A stretch of DNA of 64,000 nt, from NCBI RefSeq assembly GCF_000006945.2, contig NC_003197.2:1984001-2048000 (forward strand), written 5' to 3'. This document shows, piece after piece, positions 28,280-38,249 of the stretch (position 1 is its first letter; every line of letters begins with the position of its first letter). The notes below the pieces were generated by a model, which saw only the letters and a list, made by a program, of their open reading frames with translations, was not told the origin of the DNA and did not search any database. Both the position numbers and the translations under genes were made by a program. The stretch comes from Salmonella enterica subsp. enterica serovar Typhimurium str. LT2 (GTDB lineage: Bacteria > Pseudomonadota > Gammaproteobacteria > Enterobacterales > Enterobacteriaceae).

Positions 28280-28669
28280 TCACATGCCCAGTTTCTCAAA
28301 GATTTTGTTGAGCTTCTCTTCCAGAGTCGCTGCGGTGAACGGTTTTACGACATAACCGCTGGCGCCAGCCTGTGCGGCGGCGATAATATTCTCTTTTTTG
28401 GCTTCCGCCGTGACCATCAACACGGGTAACGCCGACATGGCGCTATCGGCGCGAATGGTTTTCAGCAGCTCCAGGCCATCCATGTTCGGCATGTTCCAGT
28501 CGGAGATAATAAAACCAAAGCCGCCCGCCTGGAGCTTGTTCAGCGCATCGACGCCGTCTTCGGCCTCTTCCACATTGTTAAATCCAAGCTCTTTTAAGAG
28601 GTTGCGCACGATACGACGCATGGTCGAAAAGTCATCCACAACCAAAAATTTAAGCTCTTTATCCGCCAT
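28280..28669 (-). CDS. cheY: Chemotaxis response regulator CheY
   Basis: Single-domain receiver protein that binds FliM when phosphorylated and causes clockwise rotation. The protein has 129 residues. The acidic pocket is VVDDFST, the phosphoacceptor Asp57 lies in ISDWNMPNMDG, and the switch Lys109 in VVKPF. Confidence 0.99.
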   Translation of the reverse strand: MADKELKFLVVDDFSTMRRIVRNLLKELGFNNVEEAEDGVDALNKLQAGGFGFIISDWNMPNMDGLELLKTIRADSAMSALPVLMVTAEAKKENIIAAAQAGASGYVVKPFTAATLEEKLNKIFEKLGM

Positions 28670-28686
28670 AAAATACTACTCCTGGT

Positions 28687-29736
28687 TCAAATACGTATCG
28701 CCTGTCCGGCACTGATTTTCGCCAACATCTGCTGGCTTACCTGGCTAAGATCGACCACTTCGCTTACGCCACCCATATTGATGGCCTCGCGCGGCATGCC
28801 GAACACCACACAACTTGCTTCGTTTTGCGCAATGGTCCAGGCGCCAGCCTGGTACATCGCTAACATTCCAGCGGCGCCATCGTTGCCCATCCCCGTAAGA
28901 ATGACGCCTACGGCGTTGCGCCCCGCGTGTTTCGCCACCGAATGAAACAGCACATCCACGGAAGGCCGATGCCGGTTTACCGGCGGGCCATCATGAATTT
29001 TGATTTGATAATTCGCCCCGCTACGCGCCAGCTCCATATGCTTGTCGCCGGGCGCAATGTAGGCATGACCTGGCAATACGCGTTCGCCGTCCTCGGCCTC
29101 CTTCACGCTGATTTGACAGAGTTTATTCAGACGCTCGGCAAACGAGCGGGTAAAGCCAGGCGGCATATGCTGCGTAATAATCACTGCCGGACTGGAAAGC
29201 GGCAGCGGTTGCAGCACATGTCGGATAGCTTCAGTACCGCCCGTTGAAGCGCCGATAGCAATCAGTTTTTCCGAACTGAGCAGCGGACCCGCTTTTAAGG
29301 TTGTCGGGGCCGCCATCGGTTTATGTGCGGCGATGCGGGCCCGCGCGGCGGTACGCACTTTTTCGGCGATCATCTCGCTATACGCCAGCATACCTTCACG
29401 AATGCCAAGCTGCGGTTTGGTGACAAAATCGATGGCCCCCAACTCCAGCGCCCGTAGCGTCACTTCGGAACCTTTCCCGGTCAGCGAAGAGACCATCACC
29501 ACCGGCATCGGTCGCAGGCGCATCAGTTTTTCCAGAAAATCGAGGCCGTCCATACGCGGCATCTCAACGTCCAGGGTCAATACGTCCGGATTAAATTTTT
29601 TGATGAGATCCCTGGCGACCAACGGGTCCGGCGCAGTCGCCACCATCTCCATATCGCTATGGCTATTAATAATTTCAGTCATGATTTGGCGCATTAGCGC
29701 GGAATCATCAACTGACAATACCCTGATTTTACTCAT
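28687..29736 (-). CDS. cheB: Receptor methylesterase/deamidase CheB
   Basis: Demethylates and deamidates chemoreceptors during adaptation. The 349-residue protein has an N-terminal receiver (phosphoacceptor Asp56 in LTLDVEMPRMDG) and a C-terminal esterase domain. The serine of the catalytic Ser-His-Asp triad is in IGASTGGTEA, the His in ITQHMPPGFT, and the Asp in MGNDGAAG. Overlaps cheR by four bases. Confidence 0.98.
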   Translation of the reverse strand: MSKIRVLSVDDSALMRQIMTEIINSHSDMEMVATAPDPLVARDLIKKFNPDVLTLDVEMPRMDGLDFLEKLMRLRPMPVVMVSSLTGKGSEVTLRALELGAIDFVTKPQLGIREGMLAYSEMIAEKVRTAARARIAAHKPMAAPTTLKAGPLLSSEKLIAIGASTGGTEAIRHVLQPLPLSSPAVIITQHMPPGFTRSFAERLNKLCQISVKEAEDGERVLPGHAYIAPGDKHMELARSGANYQIKIHDGPPVNRHRPSVDVLFHSVAKHAGRNAVGVILTGMGNDGAAGMLAMYQAGAWTIAQNEASCVVFGMPREAINMGGVSEVVDLSQVSQQMLAKISAGQAIRI

Positions 29737-30599
29737 GCTTTATCCTTACTTAGCGCATACACCGTCTGTCCGCGCAGGCTAAACTCGCGCACGAGGTTGC
29801 TAAAGTTTTCTGAGTGACCGGCAAACAACAGTCCGTCAGGTTTAAGGAGTGGAACAAAACGGCGCAGAATGTCCTCCTGAGTCGTTTTATCAAAATAGAT
29901 CATGACGTTACGGCAAAAAATCGCGTCAAAGGGACCGGGTACGTTGTACTGCTTTTCCAATAAATTAACGGAGGAAAATTCAACATAATTGGCCAGTTCC
30001 TGACGCACGCGCACCAGTCCTTCATGCGGCCCCGTACCGCGCATGAAGTAACGTTGTAGCTGCTGCGGCGATAACGTTTTCAGTTCGCTGAGGCGATAAA
30101 TACCGCTTCTCGCTTTTTCCAGCACTTCAGTATCAATATCGCTGGCGAATACTTTCCAGCGACCGGGGGCCATCCCTAACGCATCCGCCAGCGTAATGGC
30201 GATACTGTAAGGTTCTTCTCCTGTCGATGCCGCCGCACTCCAGACGCGGTACTCGCCGTGGCGGCGACGCGCATGTTCCGCAAGGATGGGAAAATGGTGC
30301 GCCTCGCGAAAAAAAGCGGTCAGGTTGGTAGTCAGAGCGTTGATAAAAGCCTGCCACTCAGCGCTGTTTTGATTAGCCTCCAGCATACTGAGATAACGGC
30401 CAAAATCATCCAGTCCCAGGGCACGCAGCCGACGGACCAGGCGGTTATAAACCATATCCCGCTTATGGTCGGCCAGCACGATCCCTGCGCGCTGGTAGAT
30501 TAATTGACATATCCGACGAAAATGCGCGTCGGACAGCGCGAGGCGCTGTGTCATCTGTAACAATACTGACGTTTGCCCGGAGGGCAGAGATGATGTCAT
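29733..30599 (-). CDS. cheR: Receptor methyltransferase CheR
   Basis: SAM-dependent methyltransferase that methylates glutamates on chemoreceptors such as Tar. The protein has 288 residues. An N-terminal helical domain precedes the SAM fold (VWSAAASTGEEPYSIAI, and NVMIYFDK). It docks on the NWETF tail of Tar, which is present at the end of the upstream gene. Confidence 0.98.
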   Translation of the reverse strand: MTSSLPSGQTSVLLQMTQRLALSDAHFRRICQLIYQRAGIVLADHKRDMVYNRLVRRLRALGLDDFGRYLSMLEANQNSAEWQAFINALTTNLTAFFREAHHFPILAEHARRRHGEYRVWSAAASTGEEPYSIAITLADALGMAPGRWKVFASDIDTEVLEKARSGIYRLSELKTLSPQQLQRYFMRGTGPHEGLVRVRQELANYVEFSSVNLLEKQYNVPGPFDAIFCRNVMIYFDKTTQEDILRRFVPLLKPDGLLFAGHSENFSNLVREFSLRGQTVYALSKDKA

Positions 30600-30752
30600 A
30601 GCGCCTTCTTAATCACATTCAAAGTACAACGGGCGCGCCCTGCGGCAGCGCCATGCTTCCCGTATTACACATTTTTTGCTTTTATCTATGCGAACCAGAC
30701 GAAAGGTATCGGCGGGTTCGCAAATTAATCGATAACCGACAGCGCACGTCGA

Positions 30753-32414
30753 TCAGAAGGTTTCCCAGTTCGCATCATCCCTGGCGGCTAATGACTGCGG
30801 CGTATTGCCGGACTGAGCGTTCACTGACAAACGCATCTCAGGTTTATTTACCGCCAGCGGTCGCGATGCCAGGCGGAAAGCCGATACCGCCTGGGTCAGA
30901 CGGCTGGCCTGCTCTTCCAGCGCGGCGGCGGCCGCTGCGGATTCCTGAACCAGCGAGGCGTTCTGTTGCGTTACGCGATCCATTTCGGAAACGGCCAAAG
31001 CGACCTGATCGATACCCCGGCTTTGCTCATCCGAGGCGGAGGCGATTTCGCCCATGATATCCGTGACGCGCGTAACGGCATTGACGATGTCAGTCATGGT
31101 TTCCCCGGCGCTTTCCACCAGCACAGAACCGGTATCGACACGCGAGACGGAATCTTCAATCAACGCTTTTATTTCTTTCGCCGCCTGGGCGCTGCGGCTG
31201 GCCAGATTACGCACCTCGCCTGCCACGACCGCAAAACCGCGCCCCTGCTCTCCCGCGCGCGCCGCTTCTACCGCCGCGTTCAGCGCCAGAATGTTAGTCT
31301 GGAAGGCAATACCGTCGATAACGCTGATAATGTCAGCGATTTTTTTCGAACTGTCGGCAATTTCGTGCATAGTGTTTACTACGCCGTCGACCACTTTGCC
31401 GCCATGACGCGCGGTCTCGGAGGCGCTTTGCGCCAGTTGCGAAGCCTGGCGGGCGTTATCGGCGTTTTGCTTCACGGTGGCCGTCAGTTGTTCCATGCTG
31501 GCAGCCGTCTCCTCCAGAGCGGAGGCCTGCTGTTCGGTACGGGAAGAGAGGTCGGTATTACCGGCGGCAATTTCACTGGTGCCGGAATAAATCGCATCCG
31601 AACCTTCACGAACCTGCGTTACGGTGTCAATCAGCGAGCGTTGCATATGTTCAACCGTTCCCGCCAGTTCGCCAATTTCATTACGTCCTGAGACGGTGAG
31701 CGTTTTCGTCAGATCGCCGCTGGCAATTTCACGGATATGAGTAATCACTCGCGCTAATGGGTTAAGCAGGGCATGACGAATGCCGAACCAAACCACCATC
31801 AAAATCAGCACCAGCACGACCGCAAGAACCCCCAGTTGCCATTGCGCAAAACGGTAGTCATGAGCACTTTGATCAAATGTCTGGCGGTACAGGTTTTCGC
31901 TCACCCGGGCGTAATTGCCCAGCGCCTCGCCCAACGCGTTTTGCATTCCCTGGGTTGGCTGGGCGAAGTAGGCATCCATATTGCCATTGTCCAGAAACTG
32001 AATAAGTTCGGCTAATGCGGCCTGATAGCGCTGATATTTTTCATCGACGTTCGCGCTGGCCTCCGCCATCGCTGGCAATGGCGTCATATTTTTGAAATTG
32101 GCGTAGTGCGCCGCCGCCTGTGCGAGAGTCGTTTTTGCATTCTGGAGTAAATCCGTTTTGGCGCTGCTCTGCTGGTTAGAAGCGTCCATCATCATGCGTG
32201 CGGCGGAGCGGCTCAGGTTAATGCGCGTTTGCAGCATTAAGTCCCATGTCGACGTGAGTTCGCTTTGTTGCTGACGTAATTCGTTAGAAATAACAAAACC
32301 TTGCTGGTTATGCTGTAATGAAGAAAACAGCAAACCACCGGAAACAAGCTGTAGCAGTGCGAAAACCCCCAGCACCATCATCAGCATTGTGACAACGCGG
32401 ATACGGTTAAACAT
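30753..32414 (-). CDS. tar: Methyl-accepting chemotaxis protein II (aspartate receptor) Tar
   Basis: Senses aspartate in the periplasm and controls CheA. The start MFNRIRVVTMLMMVLG at 32414 gives 553 residues, the known Salmonella length. Frame extension to 32645 runs through the promoter and a REP and is rejected. The ligand domain lies between two membrane helices (about 9-30 and 190-212). A HAMP domain follows, and the signalling hairpin tip is DGIAFQTNILALNAAVEAAR. The NWETF pentapeptide for CheR/CheB docking ends the protein. A sigma-28 promoter lies upstream. First gene of the tar-cheRBYZ operon. Confidence 0.98.
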   Translation of the reverse strand: MFNRIRVVTMLMMVLGVFALLQLVSGGLLFSSLQHNQQGFVISNELRQQQSELTSTWDLMLQTRINLSRSAARMMMDASNQQSSAKTDLLQNAKTTLAQAAAHYANFKNMTPLPAMAEASANVDEKYQRYQAALAELIQFLDNGNMDAYFAQPTQGMQNALGEALGNYARVSENLYRQTFDQSAHDYRFAQWQLGVLAVVLVLILMVVWFGIRHALLNPLARVITHIREIASGDLTKTLTVSGRNEIGELAGTVEHMQRSLIDTVTQVREGSDAIYSGTSEIAAGNTDLSSRTEQQASALEETAASMEQLTATVKQNADNARQASQLAQSASETARHGGKVVDGVVNTMHEIADSSKKIADIISVIDGIAFQTNILALNAAVEAARAGEQGRGFAVVAGEVRNLASRSAQAAKEIKALIEDSVSRVDTGSVLVESAGETMTDIVNAVTRVTDIMGEIASASDEQSRGIDQVALAVSEMDRVTQQNASLVQESAAAAAALEEQASRLTQAVSAFRLASRPLAVNKPEMRLSVNAQSGNTPQSLAARDDANWETF

Positions 32415-32445
32415 AAGGCACCTTCCTGATAACGAGTTATCAACG

Positions 32446-32472
32446 TTATCGGCACCTGCGGTGATAACTTTA
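32446..32472 (-). promoter_or_regulatory. Sigma-28 (FliA) promoter of tar
   Basis: On the minus strand, TAAAGTTA, an 11-base spacer, then GCCGATAA. This is a near-perfect match to the FliA consensus TAAAGTTT-N11-GCCGATAA. It lies 32 bases upstream of the tar ATG. Confidence 0.9.
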
Positions 32473-32616
32473 CTTTTGCAAAAAGGAAATACGCTGTTCC
32501 GGAAGACGACATTGCCAATGACAGTGTCGCAGCGGCGATGCCGGCGCAAAATGCAGGGGCTGGGCGCGGGCGATGAAGAGGCACTCTCACCGCTGGCGGA
32601 AGCATAACGGTGAATA

Positions 32617-32645
32617 TTGCCGGATGGCGCGACGCCATCCGGCAA
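32617..32645. repeat. REP palindrome between cheW and tar
   Basis: TTGCCGGATGGCG and CGCCATCCGGCAA form a 13-bp perfect inverted repeat separated by only three bases. It sits five bases after the cheW stop on the minus strand, so it probably ends or stabilises the motAB-cheAW transcript. Confidence 0.85.
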
Positions 32646-32650
32646 CGTTA

Positions 32651-33154
32651 TTACGCGACGTGTGATGCTGCGATATCCAGCAGCGCCATCTCTTCGCTGT
32701 TAAGCAGTTTTTCGATATTCACCAGAATCAGCATACGCTCGCCGAGCGCGCCCAATCCCGTCAAATATTCTGTTGACAAGGTCACGGCAAATTCTGGCGC
32801 CGGACGGATCTGTTCCGCCGTTAACGACAGTACGTCAGACACGCCGTCTACCACTATCCCGACGACGCGTTGCCCCAGATTCAGTACGATCACTACCGTA
32901 TTGTCATCGTACTCAACGTCGCCTTCGCAGAATTTCACGCGCAGATCGACAATGGGGACAATCACGCCGCGCAGGTTAGTCACCCCTTTTATAAAGGCCG
33001 GTGTATTGGCGATGCGCGTCACCTGGTCATAGCCACGGATCTCCTGCACTTTCAGGATATCGATGCCGTACTCTTCATTTCCCAGTGTAAACACCAGGAA
33101 TTCCTGACCTGACGGCTCGCCGGCCAGTTTGCTTACATTACTCATACCGGTCAT
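32651..33154 (-). CDS. cheW: Chemotaxis coupling protein CheW
   Basis: Adaptor that links CheA to chemoreceptors in the signalling array. The protein has 167 residues with a CheW/SH3-like fold (EFLVFTLGNEEYGIDILKVQEI). Last gene of motAB-cheAW, 20 bases after cheA, and followed by the REP palindrome. Confidence 0.98.
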   Translation of the reverse strand: MTGMSNVSKLAGEPSGQEFLVFTLGNEEYGIDILKVQEIRGYDQVTRIANTPAFIKGVTNLRGVIVPIVDLRVKFCEGDVEYDDNTVVIVLNLGQRVVGIVVDGVSDVLSLTAEQIRPAPEFAVTLSTEYLTGLGALGERMLILVNIEKLLNSEEMALLDIAASHVA

Positions 33155-33174
33155 ATTATTCCCTTCTCACTCAA

Positions 33175-35190
33175 TCAGGCGGCTGTGATCGCCATACGTT
33201 GTTCGCGGTTTAAACCCTGCAATGCGGAAACATCAACAATCAGCGCGACGCTGCCGTCGCCCAGGATCGTCGCGGCGGAAATCCCCGGTACCTTGCGATA
33301 ATTGCTTTCCAGATTTTTGACCACCACCTGGTGCTGACCGATGAGCTGATCGACCAGCAGCGCGTAACGGCGTCCCGCGCTTTGCAGGATCACAACAATG
33401 CCCTGCGTGGCTTCGGTTTTCGCCCCGTCCACGTCAAACACTTTCCACAATTCGACCAGCGGCAAATACTCGCCGCGAACTTCCAGAACCCGTTCGCCGC
33501 CCGCCAGCGGATGAAGATCCTCTTCACGCGGTTGCAGCGACTCCATCACCGCATTCAACGGCAGGATAAAAACTTCCCCCGCCACGCGAACCGACATCCC
33601 ATCGAGGATGGCCAGCGTCAGCGGCAGCAGAATACGAATCGTGGTGCCGGAGCCTTGTTTTGACTGGATCTCAACGTGACCGCCCATCTCCTGAATGTTA
33701 CGTTTCACCACATCCATGCCAACGCCGCGACCGGAGACATCCGTGACCTGTTCCGCAGTTGAGAATCCCGGCGCGAAGATCAACATGCCTACTTCATCGT
33801 CGGTCATGTTTTCATTCACCGCCATCCCCTGCGACATGGCCTTCGCCAGGATACGCTCACGGTTAAGCCCCGCGCCGTCATCGGTCACTTCAATACAAAT
33901 ATTCCCGCCCTGATGTTCTGCGGAAAGAATCAGATTGCCGACAACATTTTTCCCCGCCTCAAGGCGTTTTTCCGGCATTTCAATCCCGTGGTCGAGACTG
34001 TTGCGCACCAGGTGCGTCAGCGGGTCGATAATGCGTTCGATCAGGCTTTTATCAAGTTCAGTGGAGCTCCCCACCAGCGTCAGCTCTACCTGCTTGCCCA
34101 GTTTGCCCGCTAAATCGCGTACCAGACGCGGGAAACGGCTGAAGACGTACTCCATAGGCATCATACGAATCGACATCACCGACTCTTGTAAGTCGCGGGC
34201 GTTACGTTGTAACTGACCCATACTGGTAATGAGATCGCCGTGGTTTACCGGGTCCAGCTCGTTAGAACGCTGGGCCAACATTGACTGGGTAATCACTAAC
34301 TCGCCGACCAGGTTTATGAGCTGATCCACTTTCTCTACCGCCACGCGAATGCTGGTGGACTCGCGTTCACGCGCAGGTTTTTCACGCCCCGCATGATGTT
34401 CATGGGCCGCGCTTTTGGCGGCTGGCGCAACGACTGCCGGAGGCGCTACCGGCGCTACCTCGGTTTTCTCTTGCGCTTTTTCAACCGGCGCGGCGACCAC
34501 TTTTTCAAAAGCGATCTGATCGGCCTCGATGACAAAACAGAGCACCGCGACAATGTCATCTTCCGCGACGCTGCCATCCAGAGTTGCCGACAGTGAATCC
34601 GCCCCCTTAACGACATCCGTCAGAGTAGCCAGATTGCCCAACTCTTCTTCAAGCAGATCGACCTCATTGGCTTTCAACCGTGAAAGTACAATGCGCAGTT
34701 TACTCTCGTCACGAGGCGATTCGGTTTCGGCTACGCTCTCTTCCTGGATCGCCGCGCTTAGTGCCGCGGTTTCTACGACCGCCGGCGTGGTTTCGCCTTT
34801 CGCCTCCAGCGCCAACTGGCGTAGCGCATTGCAGATATATTCGAAGCTTGCGGCATCCGGCTCTTCGGAGTTTTTATAGGCGTCGAGCTGTTCCTGCATA
34901 ATATCTTTCGTTTCCAAAAACAGGTTGATAATGTCGGTATTGAGCTGCATTTCACCGCGTCGGGCTTCATCCAGCAGGTTTTCCATTAAATGCGTGGTTT
35001 CCTGCAGAATAGTGAAGCCGAATGTGCCCGCGCCGCCTTTAATGGAGTGCGCCGCGCGAAAAATGGCGTTCAGTTGTTCAGCGTCCGGGGACTCCGGCAC
35101 CAAATCCAGCAGATGCTGCTCCATATCAGCCAACAGCTCGTCAGCTTCATCAAAAAATGTCTGATAAAAATCGCTAATATCCATGCTCAC
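33175..35190 (-). CDS. cheA: Chemotaxis histidine kinase CheA
   Basis: Autophosphorylates and passes phosphate to CheY and CheB. The GTG at 35190 (MSMDISDFYQTFF) gives 671 residues, the Salmonella length, and lies four bases past the motB stop. Domains in order are HPt with His48 (FRAAHSIKGG), the CheY/CheB-binding P2, the dimerisation P3, the kinase P4 (N box HLVRNSLDHGIE; GRGVGMDVV), and a CheW-like P5. Met98 (ETKDIMQE) is the known internal start of the short form CheA-S. Confidence 0.98.
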   Translation of the reverse strand: MSMDISDFYQTFFDEADELLADMEQHLLDLVPESPDAEQLNAIFRAAHSIKGGAGTFGFTILQETTHLMENLLDEARRGEMQLNTDIINLFLETKDIMQEQLDAYKNSEEPDAASFEYICNALRQLALEAKGETTPAVVETAALSAAIQEESVAETESPRDESKLRIVLSRLKANEVDLLEEELGNLATLTDVVKGADSLSATLDGSVAEDDIVAVLCFVIEADQIAFEKVVAAPVEKAQEKTEVAPVAPPAVVAPAAKSAAHEHHAGREKPARERESTSIRVAVEKVDQLINLVGELVITQSMLAQRSNELDPVNHGDLITSMGQLQRNARDLQESVMSIRMMPMEYVFSRFPRLVRDLAGKLGKQVELTLVGSSTELDKSLIERIIDPLTHLVRNSLDHGIEMPEKRLEAGKNVVGNLILSAEHQGGNICIEVTDDGAGLNRERILAKAMSQGMAVNENMTDDEVGMLIFAPGFSTAEQVTDVSGRGVGMDVVKRNIQEMGGHVEIQSKQGSGTTIRILLPLTLAILDGMSVRVAGEVFILPLNAVMESLQPREEDLHPLAGGERVLEVRGEYLPLVELWKVFDVDGAKTEATQGIVVILQSAGRRYALLVDQLIGQHQVVVKNLESNYRKVPGISAATILGDGSVALIVDVSALQGLNREQRMAITAA

Positions 35191-35194
35191 GCTA

Positions 35195-36124
35195 TCACCT
35201 CGGTTCCGCTTTTGGCGATGTGGGTACGCTTGCCGGCGGGGCTGCCGCAGGCTGTTGTAATACACTTACCGGCTCATTCTGGCTTTCAGCGTTTTCATGC
35301 AAAATGGCCTGTTCCGCCTGTTTGTTTAACACCAGCAGGCTTATACGGCGGTTGATGGCGTCATCAGGACCGCGATCGCTCAGCCGCATCGTGGCGGCCA
35401 TGCCAACCACCCGTAATACTTTTCCGTTATCCAGCCCGCCAGCGACCAGTTCGCGACGAGAGGCATTGGCGCGATCGGCGGATAACTCCCAGTTGCTATA
35501 GCCTTTTTCGCCGTTCGCGTAGGGAAAGTCATCGGTATGGCCGGCCAGGCTAATGCGATTAGGTATACCGTTTAACACTGGCGCAATCGCACGCAGGATA
35601 TCGCGCATATACGGCTCAACTTCGGCGCTGCCGGTTTTAAACATCGGGCGGTTCTGGCTGTCGATAATCTGGATGCGCAACCCCTCCTGAACTAAATCAA
35701 TTTTCAGATGCGGACGTAACGCGCGCAGTTTGGGATCGGATTCGATCAGTTGATCCAGATCGCCGCGCAGTTTGTTTAAGCGACTCTGCTCCATCCGTTT
35801 TTTCAGCTCGTCGATATTCGGCTGCTTTTCCACTTCACCCTGCTGTTGGGTGTAATCATCGCCGCCGCCTGGTATCGGGCTCTCGCTATTGGCAATCCGA
35901 TTCCCCCCCGTTACCGCGGTGGCCAACGGCGTACGAAAATATTCGGCAATCTGAATTAATTCTTTAGGGCTGGAGATGGAAATCAGCCACATCACCAGAA
36001 AAAAAGCCATCATCGCCGTCATAAAATCGGCGTAGGCAATTTTCCAGGAACCGTGCGCCCCGCCGCCGTGCGGTTTGTGCCTGCGGCGTTTTACGACGAC
36101 AATGGGATGAGCCTGATTTTTCAT
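35195..36124 (-). CDS. motB: Flagellar stator protein MotB
   Basis: Anchors the stator to peptidoglycan and forms the proton channel with MotA. The protein has 309 residues. The proton-binding Asp33 sits at the start of the single membrane helix ([17 protein letters not shown]), followed by the plug helix. A C-terminal OmpA-like peptidoglycan-binding domain ([11 protein letters not shown]) completes it. Overlaps motA by four bases. Confidence 0.98.
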
Positions 36125-37008
36125 GCTTCCTCAGTCGTCTGCTGCTGGTTTGGGTTTCTCACTGCGCGAACGTGTTCTTCCAACTCAATAAACGATGGAC
36201 GCTCACTGGAATAAAGCGTTTTACGACCAAATTCCACGGCAATCGGCGGCGCATAGCCGTTCAGATTAGACAGCAGTGTGATTTTTACGCACTGCATCAT
36301 CTTGGTGGTTTCGGCGCTCTTCTGGCGCAAAACGGTCGCTAACGGTGAAATGAATCCATAAGCCAGTAAAATACCGAGGAACGTACCTACCATGGCATGG
36401 GCAATCAGCGCCCCCAACTCCGCTGCCGGACGATCGGCTGAAGCCAGAGCGTGAACCACCCCCATTACCGCCGCGACGATACCAAAGGCAGGCAGCGAAT
36501 CCCCCACCATCGCCAGACTGTTGGCCGGGACTTCCGCCTCGCTTTCATGGGTTTCAATCTCTTCATCCATCAACGCTTCAATTTCGAACGTATTCATGTT
36601 GCCGCTGATGATCAGGCGCAGATAATCGACAATAAAATCAAGCATTACCGCATCGGCCAGAATACGCGGATAACTGGCGAAGATTTCACTCTCTTTTGGA
36701 TTTTCAATATCGCGTTCAAGGGAGAACATCCCCTGCTGGCGTGATTTGGCCATCAGGCGATAGAGCAACGCCAGCAAATCCATGTACATAGATTTTGTGT
36801 ATTTCGAACGACGAAATAACAACGGGATAGCTTTCATCGTGCCTTTGATGGCCTTCCCGTTGTTGCCGACAATGAACGCCCCTATCCCCGCGCCGCCAAT
36901 GATGACCAGTTCAGCAGGTTGATAGAGTGCCCCAAGGTGTCCGCCGGTCATGACATAACCGCCGAAAACTGTACCGATAACCACCAGGTAACCTAATAAG
37001 ATAAGCAC
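36121..37008 (-). CDS. motA: Flagellar stator protein MotA
   Basis: Four-helix inner-membrane subunit of the proton-driven stator. The protein has 295 residues and a large cytoplasmic loop that carries the charged residues contacting FliG (around [20 protein letters not shown]). First gene of the mot-che operon. Its sigma-28 promoter lies inside the upstream flhC coding region. Confidence 0.98.
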
Positions 37009-37073
37009 GACATCATCCTTCCGCTGTTGACTATGACAGGATGCGCAGTCGGGCGATTAACGCGAAGGCAAGG

Positions 37074-37107
37074 CAAAAAAAAGCAGCGGTAATGACTTAC
37101 CGCTGCT
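37074..37107 (-). terminator. Terminator hairpin between flhC and motA
   Basis: On the minus strand the stem AGCAGCGGTAA / TTACCGCTGCT (11 bp, perfect, 4-base loop) is followed by eight or nine T residues. It ends the flhDC message. Because the motA promoter lies upstream of it, inside flhC, it must be read through, at least in part, for motA expression. Confidence 0.92.
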
Positions 37108-37169
37108 GGAGTGTTTGTCCACACCGTTTCGGTTAAACAGCCTGTTCGATCTGTTCATCCAGCAGTTGT
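37075..37169 (-). ncRNA. Putative MotR-like sRNA / motA leader
   Basis: A sigma-28 promoter at 37176-37202 would start transcription near 37169. The next hairpin with a T run ends near 37075, giving an RNA of about 95 bases. E. coli has a sigma-28-dependent sRNA, MotR, made in the same place from the motA leader. The promoter and terminator are visible in the sequence. Existence of the processed RNA in this organism is inferred. Confidence 0.55.
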
Positions 37170-37711
37170 GGAATAATATCGGCAGCATCTCGGGAAAGTT
37201 TACGTCTTTTTACTGCGCGGGATGGCGGCTGGCATAAACTACACGCAAAGCTGCCTACGGGCTGATGCGCATGGGTAATAAAGTTCCCACCGCAGCAGTT
37301 ACAGCTCGACAATTCAAGCAACCCACTTTCAACAAAACGCACCAGCGTCCATGCGCGAGTCAGCGCCAACAACGGCCCTTCAGGCGGTTGCGGACACTGC
37401 TCAAGATAAAGCCGATAAGCTTTAATCACCGCATCCACACCGCTGCATAAGCCGGTCTTCAGTAAAAATTGCCAGGCGTTGCAGAACATGGAGGCATGAA
37501 TATTTTGCTCCCAGGTCATAAACCAGTCTGTCGAAAATGGCAGCATCCCTTTAGGCGGCGGGCTACCGCGTAATTCTTTGTACAGCCTGATGAGGCGACC
37601 ACGGCTGAGCTGTGTTTCGCTTTCCAGCATTTGTAGACGAGCGCCAAGATTAATCAACTCCATCGCCAACTGGATATCGCGAGCTTCCTGAACAATGCTT
37701 TTTTCACTCAT
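37133..37711 (-). CDS. flhC: Flagellar master regulator subunit FlhC
   Basis: With FlhD forms the FlhD4C2 activator of class 2 flagellar genes. The start [15 protein letters not shown] at 37711 gives 192 residues. The zinc ligand cysteines are visible in SSCNCCGG and CSLCQ. Starts two bases past the flhD stop. The 3' part of the gene also holds the motA promoter. Confidence 0.98.
37176..37202 (-). promoter_or_regulatory. Sigma-28 promoter for motA inside flhC
   Basis: On the minus strand, TAAACTTT, an 11-base spacer, then GCCGATAT. That is one mismatch per element to TAAAGTTT-N11-GCCGATAA, with exact spacing. No comparable element occurs in the 124 bases between flhC and motA. E. coli motA is also read from a promoter inside flhC. 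Confidence 0.85.
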
Positions 37712-37713
37712 TA

Positions 37714-38055
37714 TCATGCCCTTTTCTTACGCGCCGTATCGTCCACTTCATTGAGCAGACGCGTTGAAAGCATGATACCTGTGTGAATCTGCTGTAAGTC
37801 ATCGACGCGCGAATCCTGAGTCAAACGGGTGATCGTCTGATGATCGTCAAACCGGAAATGACAAACTAACTGGTTCGTCTCCGCCAGTTTGACCATCTGC
37901 GGCAGGGTCAACGCGCCCAGTGTGTTTGCCATCTCTTCGTTGATACCGAGGCGGAACATCGCAGATGCTTTGTCCTGGACGATCAAACGCTGTGCAAGGA
38001 GTAAATATGACAAATTGATGTCATAAATGTGTTTTAGCAACTCGGATGTATGCAT
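37714..38055 (-). CDS. flhD: Flagellar master regulator subunit FlhD
   Basis: Partner of FlhC. The start [20 protein letters not shown] at 38055 gives 113 residues. An in-frame ATG three codons upstream (38064) is an alternative and gives 116. Helical dimerisation and DNA-contact region around [18 protein letters not shown]. First gene of flhDC with a long regulatory leader upstream. Confidence 0.97.
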
Positions 38056-38249
38056 TGTTCCCATCCAGAATAACCAACTTTATTTTTGTGCGACGTAGCC
38101 GCACCCCGTGATGTCGCCGGGAAGGCCCGGTAAAAGAAGCAAAAAGGTCAAATGCATAGCAGCGCTCAGACATTATGGACATTGTGACGTATAACGCAGC
38201 CTCCCACTGAGATTCGCCTTACACGTTTACATCAATTTTTACAAATGCC

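Noticed and set aside
30689..30722. Hairpin TGCGAACC / GGTTCGCA between tar and cheR
   Set aside because: No T run and the genes are one operon, so it is not called a terminator.
30966..31691. 241-codon plus-strand frame
   Set aside because: Antisense shadow of tar.
37009..37132. Search for a motA promoter in the flhC-motA gap
   Set aside because: No GCCGATAA-type element there. The only good match is inside flhC and is reported as a feature.
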